A stretch of DNA of 64,000 bases. Source: Atrichornis clamosus. Lineage: Eukaryota > Chordata > Aves > Passeriformes > Menuridae. Both the position numbers and the translations under genes were made by a program. The notes beneath the pieces are model-generated. The model was not told the DNA's origin. It did no database searches and saw only the letters and a program-made list of their open reading frames with translations. The stretch covers positions 216,500 through 280,499 of the forward strand of contig WBMZ01014087.1 of the NCBI GenBank assembly GCA_013400975.1. Direction: 5' to 3'. Shown one piece after another: positions 22,938 through 34,722 of this stretch; the stretch's first letter is position 1; every line of letters starts with the position of its first letter.

Positions 22938-25452
22938 CAGCACTGGGATCAAGGTTTTTTATGTGTTTTTCCCAAAATTTTATGGGAGAAAAGAATTGTA
23001 GATTTTCACCCATAAATATTTACTTTTCAAGGTATTACAGTTTTCTGCATTAATGCGACTTGTTAAAAGGGTGTGGACACAAAGCTGTCCTAGGAGACAA
23101 CATGAAAATCTTTCTTGGATTGGAACTGGAGGGAGCTTGTACTAGATGCTATCCAGGGGAAATCCAGTGTAGCTAGGAGTGAAAACCGATTGATCTCAAA
23201 ACCAACCTGAACAGAGAATGGTCAGTTTTGAGAATAAAATCCTTTCACAGAAATATACAGCAGTTGAAATATAAATGGTTCTGTGAAGCAATATACCATC
23301 TATGAAAATACAGAATATAATTTTTTCTTTCCTCATAGAAGATTAAAAATGATGACTCAAGCCCTCATAAAATGGCACAAGAATCCATTTTTGCTGGTCT
23401 CTGAAACCATTCATAGCTAAATTTCTTGTTTATCCATGAGTATGAACCAAAAAGTTACACAGTAGCTCCTGTGCTCCCATGTAGCTCCTATGAAGCCAAA
23501 GTGGTTCCTCTGATTTTTCAAACAAGATAGGAGCGCATATTTTCAATTCTTACTTTGTTCCAGACATAGCCTTATCCCATTTTTACTGCTATAACCTTTG
23601 AATGGTTTTAAAGAGTGCATTAAATGGGTAAAATAATTCCCATATATGGTTTGATCTTTCATTATTTTATGACGTGTTTGTTTCATATACTCCACTCTGA
23701 ACAAGTAATGACATCCCTCTCAAATTCTTCAGCATTCTTATTCCTAAGACTTCATAGAAATATATCAGTTTTAAAGTTAATTTTGTAACAGTATTTTGGA
23801 TGAGAATCTGATTTCCTTTCTATCTCTCTAAAAATAGTTTAAGAAAAATCCCATATTTTAATACTACTCTGTGAAATGGTTCAGAAACTGGTCACTAAAA
23901 ACATATTGTGTGGGGTTTTTTGGGTTTTGGGTGATGTTTTGTGTTTGTTGGTTTGGTTTTTTGGCAACATGTTACAAACACACGGTCACAAAGACACAAA
24001 TTGTCCTGATGTTTCTTTTTTCTTACAGAAACATACAGTTTTTGAGCACTGAAGAGTAATCATAAATTAACACGAGAATGAGGAAAAAGAGCTTTCTAAA
24101 GGTATTGTTGAAAAATAAGATATTAAAACAAACTCCATAGAATTAGATAAATCTGAGAAATCTGCATCCAGTCAAGGCCATTAGCCTTCTCTGAGCGCGT
24201 CAGCCCAGGTCTGTATGAAGTCACCACCTCTATCCTGCATGCCTAGTGTGCTATCATCTCTGCAGACCTACTCACAAAATCACCCTTCCCCTTCAGGGCC
24301 TATGTTTGTCACAGGTGAGTGCTTGTGAGTGTTTGAGGAATTCTTTGTTTTGAATCGTCCCTTTGATCCACAGTACACTAATGACCATGAGAATCAAACT
24401 GGACAGTCTAGGGTGCTCTTCGTGATACATTGAGTTATTGTCTGAGGAAACAGATTTTAAAGCTGAGAAAAATCACTAGATCATTAACCTATTTTCACAG
24501 TGTATCAGAAGCATTATATTTCACCCACCTAGGCCCCTAATAGATTTCTTAGATTAAGCATTATAAAAGGCAAAGAAGTCCCACTGTTCCAGTTGCAAAG
24601 ATCTTTTTAATACAGATAGCCTCTGTGTGGTCCTATTCAGCTTCTCAGTTAGGAATACTATTTTTGACACCACGGATCGAAGTTCTAGTTCACGTAGAGC
24701 ATGCATCCATAGATGCTAATTAAAACTTGAAAGGACATTAATAAGCTGACATGTTCTTAAACTGTCACTAGTTTTCTTATAAATAATGTATTCTACTCAA
24801 TTAGAAGTTACAAAAAGTATTACTAGTAGAACATTTTCTGTAATGTGAAATATCCTATTAAATTATCGTAATAGTTTCTTTGGCTGTTAAATTATAAGCA
24901 GCTGCAACTTCTGTTATTGTTACTAAGAGAAATCAAGATGTAGCTTCTGTTCATTCTCCGGTACAACAATTTAAATATAGGCTAAATAAGCTGTAATAAT
25001 TTTTATCTCCAGCCACTTTGGTAGCAAGCAAGTAATGTTAAACCATATGTTCACAGTTAGGATGTTCAGGAAGGGAGCTGCCTCTATCAGCAGTTTGTGC
25101 ATCAGCTGCACTTGTGCCATGTTATACCACCTTGCTGGGTGAAGAGAATGAAAGCAAAGGAGAGTCATCTGAAGATAGTGAACAGTTGACTAAATATCAA
25201 GTTTAATGAGAGCATTGAGAGCTATCAGGAGCAGTTGGAAGGGGAAAATGGCACAGATGAACCCATCCACTTACCTCCAAACTAACTGTGACAGTAAATC
25301 AGAAAGAAAGTTGGGAAATGGGTAGATTATATACCTAGAAACAGAAGCAAAAATGAAAAGATGAAATGCTTTAGTCTAAGGACCTGACAGCCAAGGTGAA
25401 TGGGTTTTCTTTCTGGTATGTCTTTCATAGAAAAGAAAATCAAGACACAACA
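22938..25452. other. Non-coding DNA, nothing firmly recognised
   Basis: No gene is supported. A G/T-rich patch lies at about 23909-23962, similar in style to the tract at 7.5 kb. A small GC-richer patch at 24180-24320 ends at a consensus-like splice donor and is discussed as a finding, but it is not called as an exon. The rest is AT-rich. Confidence 0.6.
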
Positions 25453-26029
25453 TGATGGGTTTAGAGTAGAGTTAATTTTCTTCACAGAAGCTAATAATAG
25501 ACTATGTTTTGGATTTGTGCTGGCAACATTATTGACAGTATAGAGATGTTTTTGTTACTGCTGAGCAGGCTTTACACAGAACCAAGGCCTTTTCTGCTCC
25601 TCATGCTGCCCTCCCAGTGTGAAGGGTGAGAGTGCACAGGAGGATGGAAGGGGACACAGCTGGGGCAGCTGAGTCCAAAGGATCAAAATAATATTCCATA
25701 CAATATGGAATCATACTCAGCATATAAACCTGAGGGAAGAAAGAGGAATAAGGGGGCATTTTTCTTCTCAAGTAACTTACCTGTAATGGAGCCCCGTTTT
25801 TTGGGAGATGGCTGAATGCCTGCCAGGCCACAGGAAGTAATGAATTAATCCCTTGTTTTGCTTTACTTGTGTGTGTGGCTTTTGTTTTCCCTATTAAACT
25901 ATCTTCATCTCAATCCACGAGTTTTTCAGTTTTACTCTTCCAATTCCTTCCCTCATTGAACCAGTGGAGGGGAAATGAGCGAGCAGCTGTGTGGTGTTTG
26001 ATTGCTAGTTGGTTTCAAAACATGATACA
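25453..26029 (+). mobile_element. Solo ERVL-type LTR, nearly full length, plus strand
   Basis: The 5' end has lost several bases but shows 'agagttaattttcttcaca'. U3 contains 'gttttggatttgtgctggc' and 'ggggacacagctggggcag'. A TATA box (TATAAA) sits at 25723-25728. The R/U5 side includes 'attaatcccttgttttgctt', a poly(A)-signal-like 'attaaact' and 'gaggggaaatgagcgagcag', ending near 'catgataca'. At about 577 bp it is close to the 583 bp of the intact copy at 27.3 kb. No clear target duplication remains. The absence of any gag/pol on either side indicates a solo LTR left by LTR-LTR recombination. Confidence 0.9.
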
Positions 26030-27298
26030 TGGGTCTGTATTTGTGGTTATAAATACAGCTTACATTTAAAAACTAATGAATTTAGGCTAGAATCCTAATT
26101 CTGTCATTTTTAATGAAGTCTTTAAAAAGCATGTCATTTCCAGTCTGCTCTTCCTCCCAGTGTTCTTCCCTGTGTCTTTCCTGAAATCCCTCTCATGTAA
26201 ACCAACTGCTGAGACAGGGGAATAACTGTGCAAACTGCTGCCATTTCAGTTCTTGAAGTCACAGAGGCTTTTGAGGGACTTAATTTGTTGGGTTTTTTGA
26301 GGGTGGGTTTTACTTCAAATATGAAAACGAAGAGGTGTGCTGATGAATGTAAGCTTCCTTCTATGTTACCTTGATATGCTCTTTTCTCAAATGGTTTCCA
26401 TCTGGTCTCTTTTCATCTGTAGTTCTTATCCCACCTTTGTTCTCCTTGTCTCTGTAATTTTCAGACTTTGGATATCTCATTCTGCTTCCTTCGACTTCTT
26501 ACCCTTTTTTTTACTCACATAGGCTAGTCTGAGCACTTGCATATTTGACATATTTACCTTCTCCCCCATTCCATACAAGATTTCCCTTAAATGTCTCATG
26601 TAATTTTTCACTAATACGGTTTCTATCTCCTTATTCTGGTCTCATCAAACAAATATTTCCTTTGTTTCTCTGCATATTTTAATGCCCAGGTTCTTTGTAC
26701 AGCCAGTCCAGTCCAGCTCTCAGCACTACCTTCTTTCTTCCAGTGATGAGTTCTGATATAGTCTAAGACCTTTTCATCAATCTACTCTTGCCCTCTTTTT
26801 ATTCACAGTAGTTATTCCAGATACCTTTTTTGGCAGGTTCCTTAGTCCTGAGAGAGGAAATTCTTCTTAGTCTTTTTGGAGGTATTTAGACTATTTAAGT
26901 GCTTCAGGGGAGATTCTAAGTCGTTCTGTCCTTGAACATGTTCTTGTGCAGAAAGTAGGCAGGAGGACAGCGTGAAATATGGATAAATTTATCAAACCAT
27001 CGGTCTTCAACTCTTTTATTCTTCTCCATGCATTCTGACACTAACTCTTACCATGGGTGGTGGAGAAGAAAAGTTACATTCTCGTCTGAATCAAAACGAG
27101 GCAGAAGAGATGTATTGCAATTTCTGTGTAGAATGTTCCATTTCAGTCGTATGATGTGGGAGCGAAAATTAAGTTTTGTTTCAAGTGTATTTTAATATTG
27201 AAACAATTATATATTTTAAAAGTTGATTTATAGTAATTATGTTCAATAACATTTCTTTGGAGTTTACTTTCTCTTTTCTGTCTTAATCTTAGTATTGC
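26030..27298. other. Non-coding pyrimidine-rich DNA between two LTRs
   Basis: The plus strand is rich in C/T tracts from about 26330 to 26860. No gene or confident repeat is seen, and the 61-codon frame at 26337-26522 is pyrimidine-driven hydrophobic noise. Confidence 0.65.
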
Positions 27299-27303
27299 AA
27301 TCC
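27299..27303 (+). repeat. Left target-site duplication (AATCC)
   Basis: The five bases AATCC directly before the LTR are repeated directly after it (27887-27891). A 5-bp duplication fits class III (ERVL-like) integration. Confidence 0.9.
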
Positions 27304-27886
27304 TGTAGTGGTTTGGCCTTGGCTGGGTGCCAGGTGCCCACTACAGCACGCTATCACTCCCCTTCCCTGTGGGGTAGGGGAGAGAATAAGATGGAAAACA
27401 ACTCGTAGGTTGAGATAAAACCAGGTTACTGAAGAAAAAAAAAACAAAGGACAAGGGAGAGTTTGCGTGCACACAGGCAGAAAGAGAAGTTAATCTCTAC
27501 TTCCCATCAGCGAGCGACGTTCGGACACTTCCCGGGAAGCAGGGTCTCAGCATGCGGAGTGGTTCCTCCAGAAGGCAAACATTGCAGAATAAAAAATGTA
27601 CCCACTTCCTCCTCACTCCCTTAGCTTTTATATCTGAGTTGACGTCACATGGTATGGAATATCCCTTTGGTTGATTTGGGTCAGCTGGCCTGGCTGTGTC
27701 CCCTCCCAGGATCTTGCCCACTCCCAGCCCTCCTGATGGGGGAAGGAGTGTCAGAGGGACAACACTTCTCAGCAGTAGCCAAAACCCTGGCGTGTTATCA
27801 ACACCCGTCCAGCTACCAGTGCAAAGCACAGCACTGTGAGGACTGCTAAGGGAAAGGTGAACTCTATCTCGGTCAGACCCAATACA
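27304..27886 (-). mobile_element. Intact solo ERVL-type LTR, minus strand
   Basis: Both ends are exact: the plus strand starts TGTAGTGGTTTGGCC and ends CCCAATACA, and it is flanked by perfect AATCC duplications. Read on the minus strand, the U3 has a 'gagatagagttcacc' start block, 'gggacacagcc', a CRE-like TGACGTCA variant at about 27640-27647, and a TATA box (TATAAAA on the minus strand, plus-strand 27626-27632). It then passes through R/U5 to 'aaaccactaca'. No internal region is present, so it is a solo LTR. It is the least decayed retroviral element here. The 168-codon minus-strand frame 27497-28003 lies mostly in it and is not a gene. Confidence 0.95.
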
Positions 27887-27891
27887 AATCC
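27887..27891 (+). repeat. Right target-site duplication (AATCC)
   Basis: Exact copy of 27299-27303, marking the integration boundary of the solo LTR. Confidence 0.9.
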
Positions 27892-28869
27892 ATACATTTA
27901 TAATACCTTGAAGACTTTTTTTTTTTTCTGTGTCTGTGTGTGTGTATGCGTGTTTAGTAGTGTGGACTGGTGCAAGCTTGTAAGTGACAAGACAAATTCT
28001 CACTAAATTATTTTCAGCTGAACTTATGGCATGTATTGTAACCTAATACTTTCTTATATGTTGTTTATTATGTTTAAGTTCATGAAATGAATAGAATGAT
28101 CTTTGTTAGGGATGGGAAATTAAGAACAATATAAATTATTACCAAGATTGGCTATCTTAGAAATGGTTAATCTTAGTGGAAATCAGAGGGCAAAATAACA
28201 AAAGGCACAATCCCTTAGAGTGAGCTATGCAAGGCAAGTCAGAAGGATCCCAATCAACTTAGGCACTATATAAAAAAGAGTTGAAACTCATTGGAATAAA
28301 AAAGAGTCTGAGAAGACATGAAGTTTTCCCTCTTTTTCTTGCTTCATCTTTCTTCATATCATGACTTCTCTTAAGGTTTTCTCTTCTGCTAAATTAATTT
28401 TGAGAGCACAACCTAATTAGGGAAAAAAACAAGCAGTTTTTTTTTGGAAGGGGAATATCATTGTGAGTAACAGTTTGAAAAATGATCTCTGGGACAGACA
28501 AGAACTACAATTTATATAAAACAAATACATTATTCTACTAATGTTTAGTCATATAGTTTTGGAAGATAAATTGTTGGTAAACTGTATCTATTGTGTCTTA
28601 ATAACTCTCCTTAAAATTTTACTATTGTTTTGCTTATCTCAGTTGTCAAGAAGTCAAATCTAACTAATTTGGTTTCAAAATGTTCTGAGGAATTCAGTTT
28701 TCATAGAATAAAACAAAAGGATTTTTTTTTAAGTCACTGAAAGGAAGGTCAGTTCAACTACTCTACTGCCCTGAGAAGTTTATCTATAATATGTAAGGTC
28801 AGTGATCATTTCCCCTTGGTTGATGAGGGCTTCATTCTACTCCCTATCCCTTTTTTTAGCTCTATGGGC
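27892..28869. other. Non-coding DNA with a short TG repeat
   Basis: A 12-T run (27916-27928) precedes a short interrupted TG repeat at 27930-27953. No gene is seen. The last 60-100 bp may already belong to the CR1 slice that follows, in too diverged a form to be sure. Confidence 0.6.
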
Positions 28870-29435
28870 TGGACACTTCAAGAACAACTGGCTTTACTAT
28901 TAAAGGCTGACGCAAAGAAGGCATTAAGCGCCTCTGACTTTTCCTCATCTTTTGTCATTGGTGTTTCTCCCTGTATTCCATAAAGGATTGCAATTCTCCT
29001 TGGCCCTCTTTTTGTTTTTAATGTCTTTATACAAACACTTTCATTCTACTTTCAGCAGTACCTAGATGAAGTTATAGTTGGACACTAGGCCCTTCTAATT
29101 TTCTCCCTGCATAACCTCATATCATCCTTGTGGTCCTTGCAGTCCTTGTGTGCTCCTTCTTCCAAAGGTTGTAAACTCTCTTTTGTTTCTGAGTTCTAGA
29201 CAAAACTCTGTGTTCAGCCAGGGTAGTCGACCTCCTCGCCAGCTTGTTTTTCAACACATGGGGACCATCTGCTCCTGAGACTTTAAGATTTCCTTTGTGA
29301 AGAATGTCCAGCCTTTCTTGACTCCTTTGCTCTTCAGGAGTACCTCTCAATGTATTTTGTTAACCAGTCTCCTAAACAGTCTGTCCTCTGGATGTCCAAG
29401 GTAGCAGTTCTGTTAACCAAATACCAACCTACCAT
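28870..29435 (-). mobile_element. Internal slice of a CR1 LINE, minus strand
   Basis: Plus-strand landmarks such as 'gcaaagaaggcattaagcgc', 'ataaaggattgcaattctcc', 'cttctaattttctccctgca', 'ttccaaaggttgtaaactct' and 'ccaaggtagcagttctgtta' are the reverse complement of the CR1 ORF2 stretch between the endonuclease and the reverse transcriptase. The piece has neither the 3' UTR nor the ORF2 C-terminus. Both ends are therefore missing, unlike the usual 5'-truncated copies with an intact 3' end. It is either the remnant of a longer insertion whose 3' part was deleted or a recombination fragment. Confidence 0.88.
29117..29350 (-). pseudogene. CR1 ORF2 linker-region remnant
   Basis: The minus-strand frame includes QERLDILHKGNLKVSGADGP, then an ARRSTTLAEHRVLS block and KQKRVYNLWKKEHTRTA. 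These parallel the CR1 ORF2 segment reading '...RPAWLN.ELW..LR.KKRVYDLWKKG.AT' between endonuclease and reverse transcriptase. It remains open for 77 codons but lacks its domain context. It is a fossil with no predicted product. Confidence 0.85.
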
Positions 29436-31453
29436 GTTCTCACTTAGGTTTTCATGGTTTTTTTCTACTGCATTCCATTAATCTACAGAATTACTTATTT
29501 GTTTAAAAGAGGTTATTCAACAATTGTTCTGAAATAAGATATCTATATCCTATATATATATGTAAAAAGCTTCGGAGATAAAGGGATAAATATAACAATA
29601 TGCAAAATTTCCTGAGGTGAACCTGTATTTGTAATGGCTGTTATATACATGAAGGAAACAGTAAATACTGACCATTTTTTTTGTTTAATTCACTCATTGT
29701 TTTGTGATGGTTGACTCTCACTCTTACATGTTAATTGTTAACAGTTACTGCACAATTTTTCTAATTACAGAATCTATTTTTTAAAGAAATCTTCCTTATT
29801 GTAAATAGGCTATGAAATTAATTCCTTAGATAGAATAAGTTCTACTTTAAATAGAAATTACTTTTTTTACTGGAAAAGTACAGGCTTACTCAGTTTCTAT
29901 AAAACATGCCCTAAAAAAATGAGCATGCCTGCTTAGCCTGCCTAACGCTTAGGGACACTATTGCTCCATGTTTTTGTTTAGAGAGAATAATGAATAATAT
30001 AAACTAATATTAAAAATTACTTATTTGGGGGAAAAACTGCAAAGACAATTTTATTAGCTGTAGACTTGCTCTGTGTTTCATATTAAAAGCAACTTCAAAT
30101 TATAAACTTATTTTTAGCTAAAAAAACCCCTACCAAAATGTTTCCTTTAATCTGTTTCTTAGAGAACAGAGCAGAAACAATATTCCTTATAGCTTCCAAT
30201 ACTATATTCTGCTAAAAGTTTGCAGCTGAGATTTCTCCCTCTTTTCCTTCTCCATAATGTTATACTCTGTGAAACGTGGCCTAGCGTTTAAGTTTTGGTT
30301 GCAGGTATGAACAAAGAATGCTCTAATGTTAGGTGAGTTGATAAGGACAGACTGCTTAAACTGTGCAGATGCTTCATGCAGAGCGGTCTGGAAGATCTGA
30401 TCAATCAACATAACTAGTTGTGGGAGAGAGATTGCTCTGAGGAGTAGGCTCTTGGCATAGTAAGGCTATGGAAAGAAAGGAGAATATTCTGGAAATTAAG
30501 TGGCCTGTGAGGATACAAGACAGCACGCAGCATATGAGGTCACAGCAGGGTGATTTTCAATTCCACGAACTTTTTCTGTCTGATAAGACTGGAGATGTAC
30601 ATTTTTTAAATTGTTGTTTTTCCAATTATAAGTGGTGAACCTAGTTCCACAAGCTCTAACATGAGTTTGTGGTTTCTTGGCTCAATTACAAAACTCCAAT
30701 TTGTTCTAAGTTTATTACTAAACCTAAATTTTGTAACTGCTTTGTGTTTTACTTTCATCTCTTGTCTTGTATTTCTTGCTTCCCTAATATGATGTCGTAT
30801 TGTCTGTTGTTATTCCTCTCCTGTGAGCTGAAAATTTATTCCCTTTAGTAAAGCAGCAGGTATGGTTTTTCAAGCTGAGTTTGAGTTGTGGCTGCTAACA
30901 GGGGAACATTTTCCTCTTCATCCACTTTCCTTCAATAAAATAAATAAGAAAAAAGGAAAAGGTTTGGTTAAAAAGAGATGTGAAAATGAAAGATTTACCA
31001 TCTATAAAGAAAAAGGGACCGATGATACCTTTTGTATTTACTAACACCAGCAGTGTGCAATTTCTCAGTCTTGTATGACTCTGCTTTTATTCCCTCTGGC
31101 AATAGGAAAAGACTTGAGCTCTGCATGGATGGAATGGCTGAGCCTCATCTATTTTAGTGGGGTTTTGTGCAATATTGAGGATCTGTCTTCATAAAAATGT
31201 GTTATAGAACTGAAATCTCCGGTCAAGGAGAGGTTCCATTCATCACCCTTGGCAGAGATGTTCTTACTGTTATTAGCTGATCTCCAGTCTTCTTAGGTAT
31301 GAATTCAATATTCTGTCACTAATTATGTCTAAAAATGTGTTACAGTTTAATTTGTTGGTGGACTCAGGTTGTAAGGAATACCAAGGATAGTAAGCCCAGG
31401 TATAATGTGCTTCACTGTGACAGAAGTGTCCTGTTCGGAAAATGGACAACTTT
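29436..31453. other. Non-coding AT-rich DNA, nothing recognised
   Basis: No gene or confident repeat. A short TA repeat lies at about 29548-29560. Open frames do not exceed 77 codons. Confidence 0.65.
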
Positions 31454-32168
31454 ATCACAGAATCTCAGAATAAGCTGAGTTGGAAGAGACCCACAAGAAT
31501 CATTGGGTCCAACTCCTGGCCCTGCACAGGACGCCCCAAGAATCACACCATGTACCTGAGAGCATTGTCCAAACACTTGCACTCTGGCAGGCTTGGTGCT
31601 GTGACCACTTCCCTGGGGAGCCAGTTCCAGTGCCCAACCACCTCTGGGTGAAGAACCTATTCCTAAAAGCCAACCTAAACCTCCCCTGACACAACTTCAG
31701 GCCATTCCCTTGGGTTCTGTTACTGGTCACCAGAGAGAAGAGATCAGTGTCTGCCCCTCCTCTTCCCTTCACGAGGAAGTTGTAACTGCACTGAGGTCTC
31801 CCCTCAGTCTCCTTTTCTCCAGACTGAACAAAACAAGTGACTTCAGCCACTCCTTATGCAGCTTCCCCTCAAGGCCCTTCACCATCCTCATGGCCCTCCT
31901 TTGGACACTCTCTACTACCTTAATGTCTTTCTTACATTGTGGTGTTCAAAACTGCCCCCAGCGCTTGAGATGAGGCCGCCCCAGTGCAGAGCAGAGCAGG
32001 ACAAGCCCCTCCCTCGCCCGGCTGGCGATGCTGTGCCTGATGCCCCCCAGGGCAGGGCTGGCCCTCCTGGCTGCCAGGGCACTGCTGACTCATGTTCAAC
32101 CTGCCATCGACCAGGGCCTCCAGGTCCCTTTCTGTGGCACTGCTTTCCAGCGTTGTTTTCCCCATGTA
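31454..32168 (-). mobile_element. CR1 LINE, about 0.7 kb, 3' end, minus strand
   Basis: The plus strand begins 'atcacagaatctcagaataa', the reverse complement of a CR1 3' terminus. It continues through 'ggaagagacccacaagaatc', 'ttccagtgcccaaccacctc', 'aggccattcccttgggttc' and 'gccctcctttggacactctc'. It ends around 32168 after 'gccatcgaccagggcctcca'. This is a distinct bird CR1 subfamily with a GC-rich 3' half. Divergence is lower than in the 8.7 or 34.4 kb copies, suggesting a younger insertion. It is 5'-truncated before the reverse-transcriptase core. Confidence 0.95.
31500..31850 (-). pseudogene. CR1 ORF2 extreme C-terminal remnant
   Basis: The minus-strand reading contains GRGGADTDLFSLVTSNRTQ and then GNGLKLCQGRFRLAFRNRFF, the CR1 ORF2 terminal block ('..G.D.LFSLV...R..GNG.KL.QGRFRL'). 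After that the frame shifts relative to the family and runs on into unrelated residues. The copy is inactive. Confidence 0.85.
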
Positions 32169-32174
32169 GGGCAA
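31932..32174 (-). pseudogene. CR1 ORF2 segment upstream of the C-terminus
   Basis: The reading SATERDLEALVDGRLNMSQQ matches the CR1 'DLGVLVD.KLNMSQQCALAA' block. A frameshift shortly after separates it from the downstream C-terminal remnant at 31500-31850. Together the two show that this copy had at least one coding frameshift. Confidence 0.8.
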
Positions 32175-32483
32175 AGGTTAGCTGGTGGACTTAGCTTGTG
32201 CCATAATATGGATTTACAGAATGTGTTTACAAACATCCACAAGTCTGTTAAAACAGAAGGAATGAAAACAAAAGTAATGTGTACAATTTATTACCAGAAA
32301 GCATGATACAAATGTAGTTGTTCTTACAAATATTCGCACCATGCAAAACCTATCCGTCCATCCATTTGATTTCTGCTTATGGATAAAGATCAGACTTTAA
32401 GAGGATGGATTATTGGTCTCTTTTTTTAAAAAAAGTAATCCATTAAAAGGCTCCATCTCAGTTCAGGACAGGGTCAGGCATGG
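32169..32483. other. Spacer between CR1 and minisatellite
   Basis: About 315 bp with no gene or recognised repeat; a T/A homopolymer junction lies near 32421-32433. Confidence 0.6.
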
Positions 32484-32639
32484 CCTGAGTTATGATGTGG
32501 TTATGCCAGGGTCTTGTCCTATCTCAAGCTCTCCCTGAGTTATGATGTGGTTATGCCAGGGTCTTGTCCTATCTCAAGCTCTCCCTGAGTTATGATGTGG
32601 TTATGCCAGGGTCTTGTCCTATCTCAAGCTCTCCCTGAG
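32484..32639 (+). repeat. Perfect 50-bp tandem repeat, 3.1 copies
   Basis: The unit starting 'cctgagttatgatgtggtta' repeats at exact 50-bp spacing (32484, 32534, 32584) with a final six bases at 32634-32639. By eye all copies are identical. The total is 156 bp. Identity between units implies recent expansion or ongoing homogenisation, or an assembly slip. It does not resemble a CR1 or ERVL segment that I know. Confidence 0.95.
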
Positions 32640-34379
32640 CAGTCAATTGAACTTTCATGGATTAACCTCAGTCTTAACTTGTTGACCTTGCCATTGGCTG
32701 AAGGTCACAGGACTGTTGTTGGAACCTGTTGCTATCACCATCTGACACTGCTTGTCCTGCTCAGGTGCTGCCAGATGATGCCCAGGCAGTGAGGGCACTG
32801 CCTGTGCTGTCACAGTTGATTCCTGGCTTGTCCTTCCTTGAAGTGCAGCCCCACTCTTGCTGCTAAGAGAAGTTTCCAAAACTGGATGCCAAGTAACCAC
32901 CTCTACAAAGAAATCGTTAGCTAAAGGTCATGCAAGTCAATAACAGAAGCAAGAAAAGGCATGGGCAACCAGCCTGTGACCTATCCAAGCTTCATGATGT
33001 ACACACTGTTCCTCCTTGTCACTTGCCCTGAGAGTGGTACAGCATTGTCCTTGGCAGATACAAGCTCAAGTGAAAGGCAATGTTGGAGTCTAATACTCTC
33101 TGATCAGGTCCTTTTAGATACTTCAAGCAAGGAGGATGTAATGTTTAATGTTTAATTTATTCAAAGTCAATGCTACACAGGATTTCTTATTTAGCTGAGT
33201 GGTGTAAAATATAATGAAAACATAATAAAAATGCAGGTTAGATTAGGAAAATACAGCAAAATTAAAATGCAAAGTTCATTGCCAATACCAATATGATTGC
33301 CACTGACAGTCTCTGCAATATGTTTACTGTCACGTCACTGGGCATCTTCAGTTGCAAGAAAGAAGTACATGGGTGAAGCCAGCTGAAGCTTGTTGCTGCA
33401 TTCAAAATTCTTTTACTACTTGTCTAGTTTTTATAATCCATGGTGGCCTGGGCCACACATTCACTCCTCCCATACTGGTCTGGCTAACTTAGGGAGACCT
33501 TCATCGTCTTTTTATGAACTCAGGGAGAAACATTTACAGCACCTCTTGATCCACTCAAGAGTTGATAGCTGTTTATCTAAAAAAAAAGCCACCCTTTATA
33601 TTGCAATACAGTCAGCTTCTTTACAACAGCTGTGGTCAGTTACAGCCTGCACTATTCCCTGAGCTTCACAGGCACATTAGCCTTGCCCATCTCCTCTGAG
33701 TCTTCTTGCATTGCAGGGTTCACATGCATATCAAGTATTTTGAATTTGGGCACTGTTTGTTCAAATAGTGGAAAAAAATTTATATGTTGTGGGGGTTTTT
33801 TGTGTAAAGCTTTTGACCTCATTTCTACCTTTTTAAAAATCTGGTGCAAAAGAAAAGAAGAATCAAGAATTCTGCTGAATGGATGTGAACTTTTTGGAAT
33901 TTATACCAGAGTGATACTTAATTTTTGAATGAATACAGAATTTATAGGGTAAAAGCTTGGTGAAGGAGAATTGTGAGACAGGAGGGAAAGAAGGCAGAGG
34001 CAGGTGGTGTCCACATTTACTGAAATGCACAAACACAGGATAGATATTTTTCATCTGGTATTCCTCATAGAAGTTAATTACAGCAGTGTCTCATGTCTTG
34101 GCATCTTATCCTGGCAAATCTCCATGCTGAATGGCTGATATTTGAATAATTTTGGAGTCTCCAGTTCTGTCACTCCACAGACAGGCTCTGGCTGCACTCT
34201 TTCATCAGTCCTGCTCACAGAGCAGTCTGCAAAGGATGGCCATGAGGAGTTCAGCATCCCTCTCACCTGGGGTATGTTTGATTTTGCACTTCTCAGTTCA
34301 AGAAAGATAATGTTGTTTCAGGGTGTGTCAAGCAGAGAGTCACGAAGATAGTTAGTGGGCTGCAGAATGACATGAAATT
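32640..34379. other. Non-coding DNA, nothing recognised
   Basis: The first 270 bp after the minisatellite are GC-richer and could belong to the same unidentified element. No gene is supported. Open frames up to 98 codons (33632-33928) match nothing known. Confidence 0.6.
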
Positions 34380-34722
34380 AGAGACTCAGATAAATTAACT
34401 TGTCCAGTTTCAAGAACTGAAGAGGAGAGAAAATTTTAAGTCTGACTACAACTACCTGTTGGGAGGATGTGTTAAATACACGGTCAGACTCTCTGTGGAG
34501 GTGCACAGTAGAAGGATGAGATTCCACAAACACGTAGCAATATGGGAAATGCCCGCTTGATGTAAGGAAATTTTTTACCATGAGTACGTTCTAACAGGTG
34601 TCTCAAGAGGTTGTGAGATCTTCAGAATTCAACTGAACATGGCCCTGAGCCACCTGCTCTGACTGGCCTTGCTTTTAGCAAAGTCTTGAACAACATGACT
34701 TCTGGAGCTCCATTCCAATTTC
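34380..34722 (+). mobile_element. Diverged CR1 LINE 3' end, plus strand
   Basis: Recognisable sense CR1 landmarks in order are 'caactacctgttgggagga', 'aagaggttgtgagatcttca', 'gaacatggccctgagccacc' and 'gacttctggagctccattcc'. These mark the ORF2 terminus and 3' UTR of a CR1 subfamily. Heavy substitution and indels indicate an old copy, and the 3' octamers are no longer visible. Confidence 0.82.

Noticed and set aside
27497..28003. 168-codon minus-strand open frame
   Set aside because: About 390 of its 507 bp lie inside the solo LTR and the rest in flanking TG/T-rich DNA. It has no recognisable domain.
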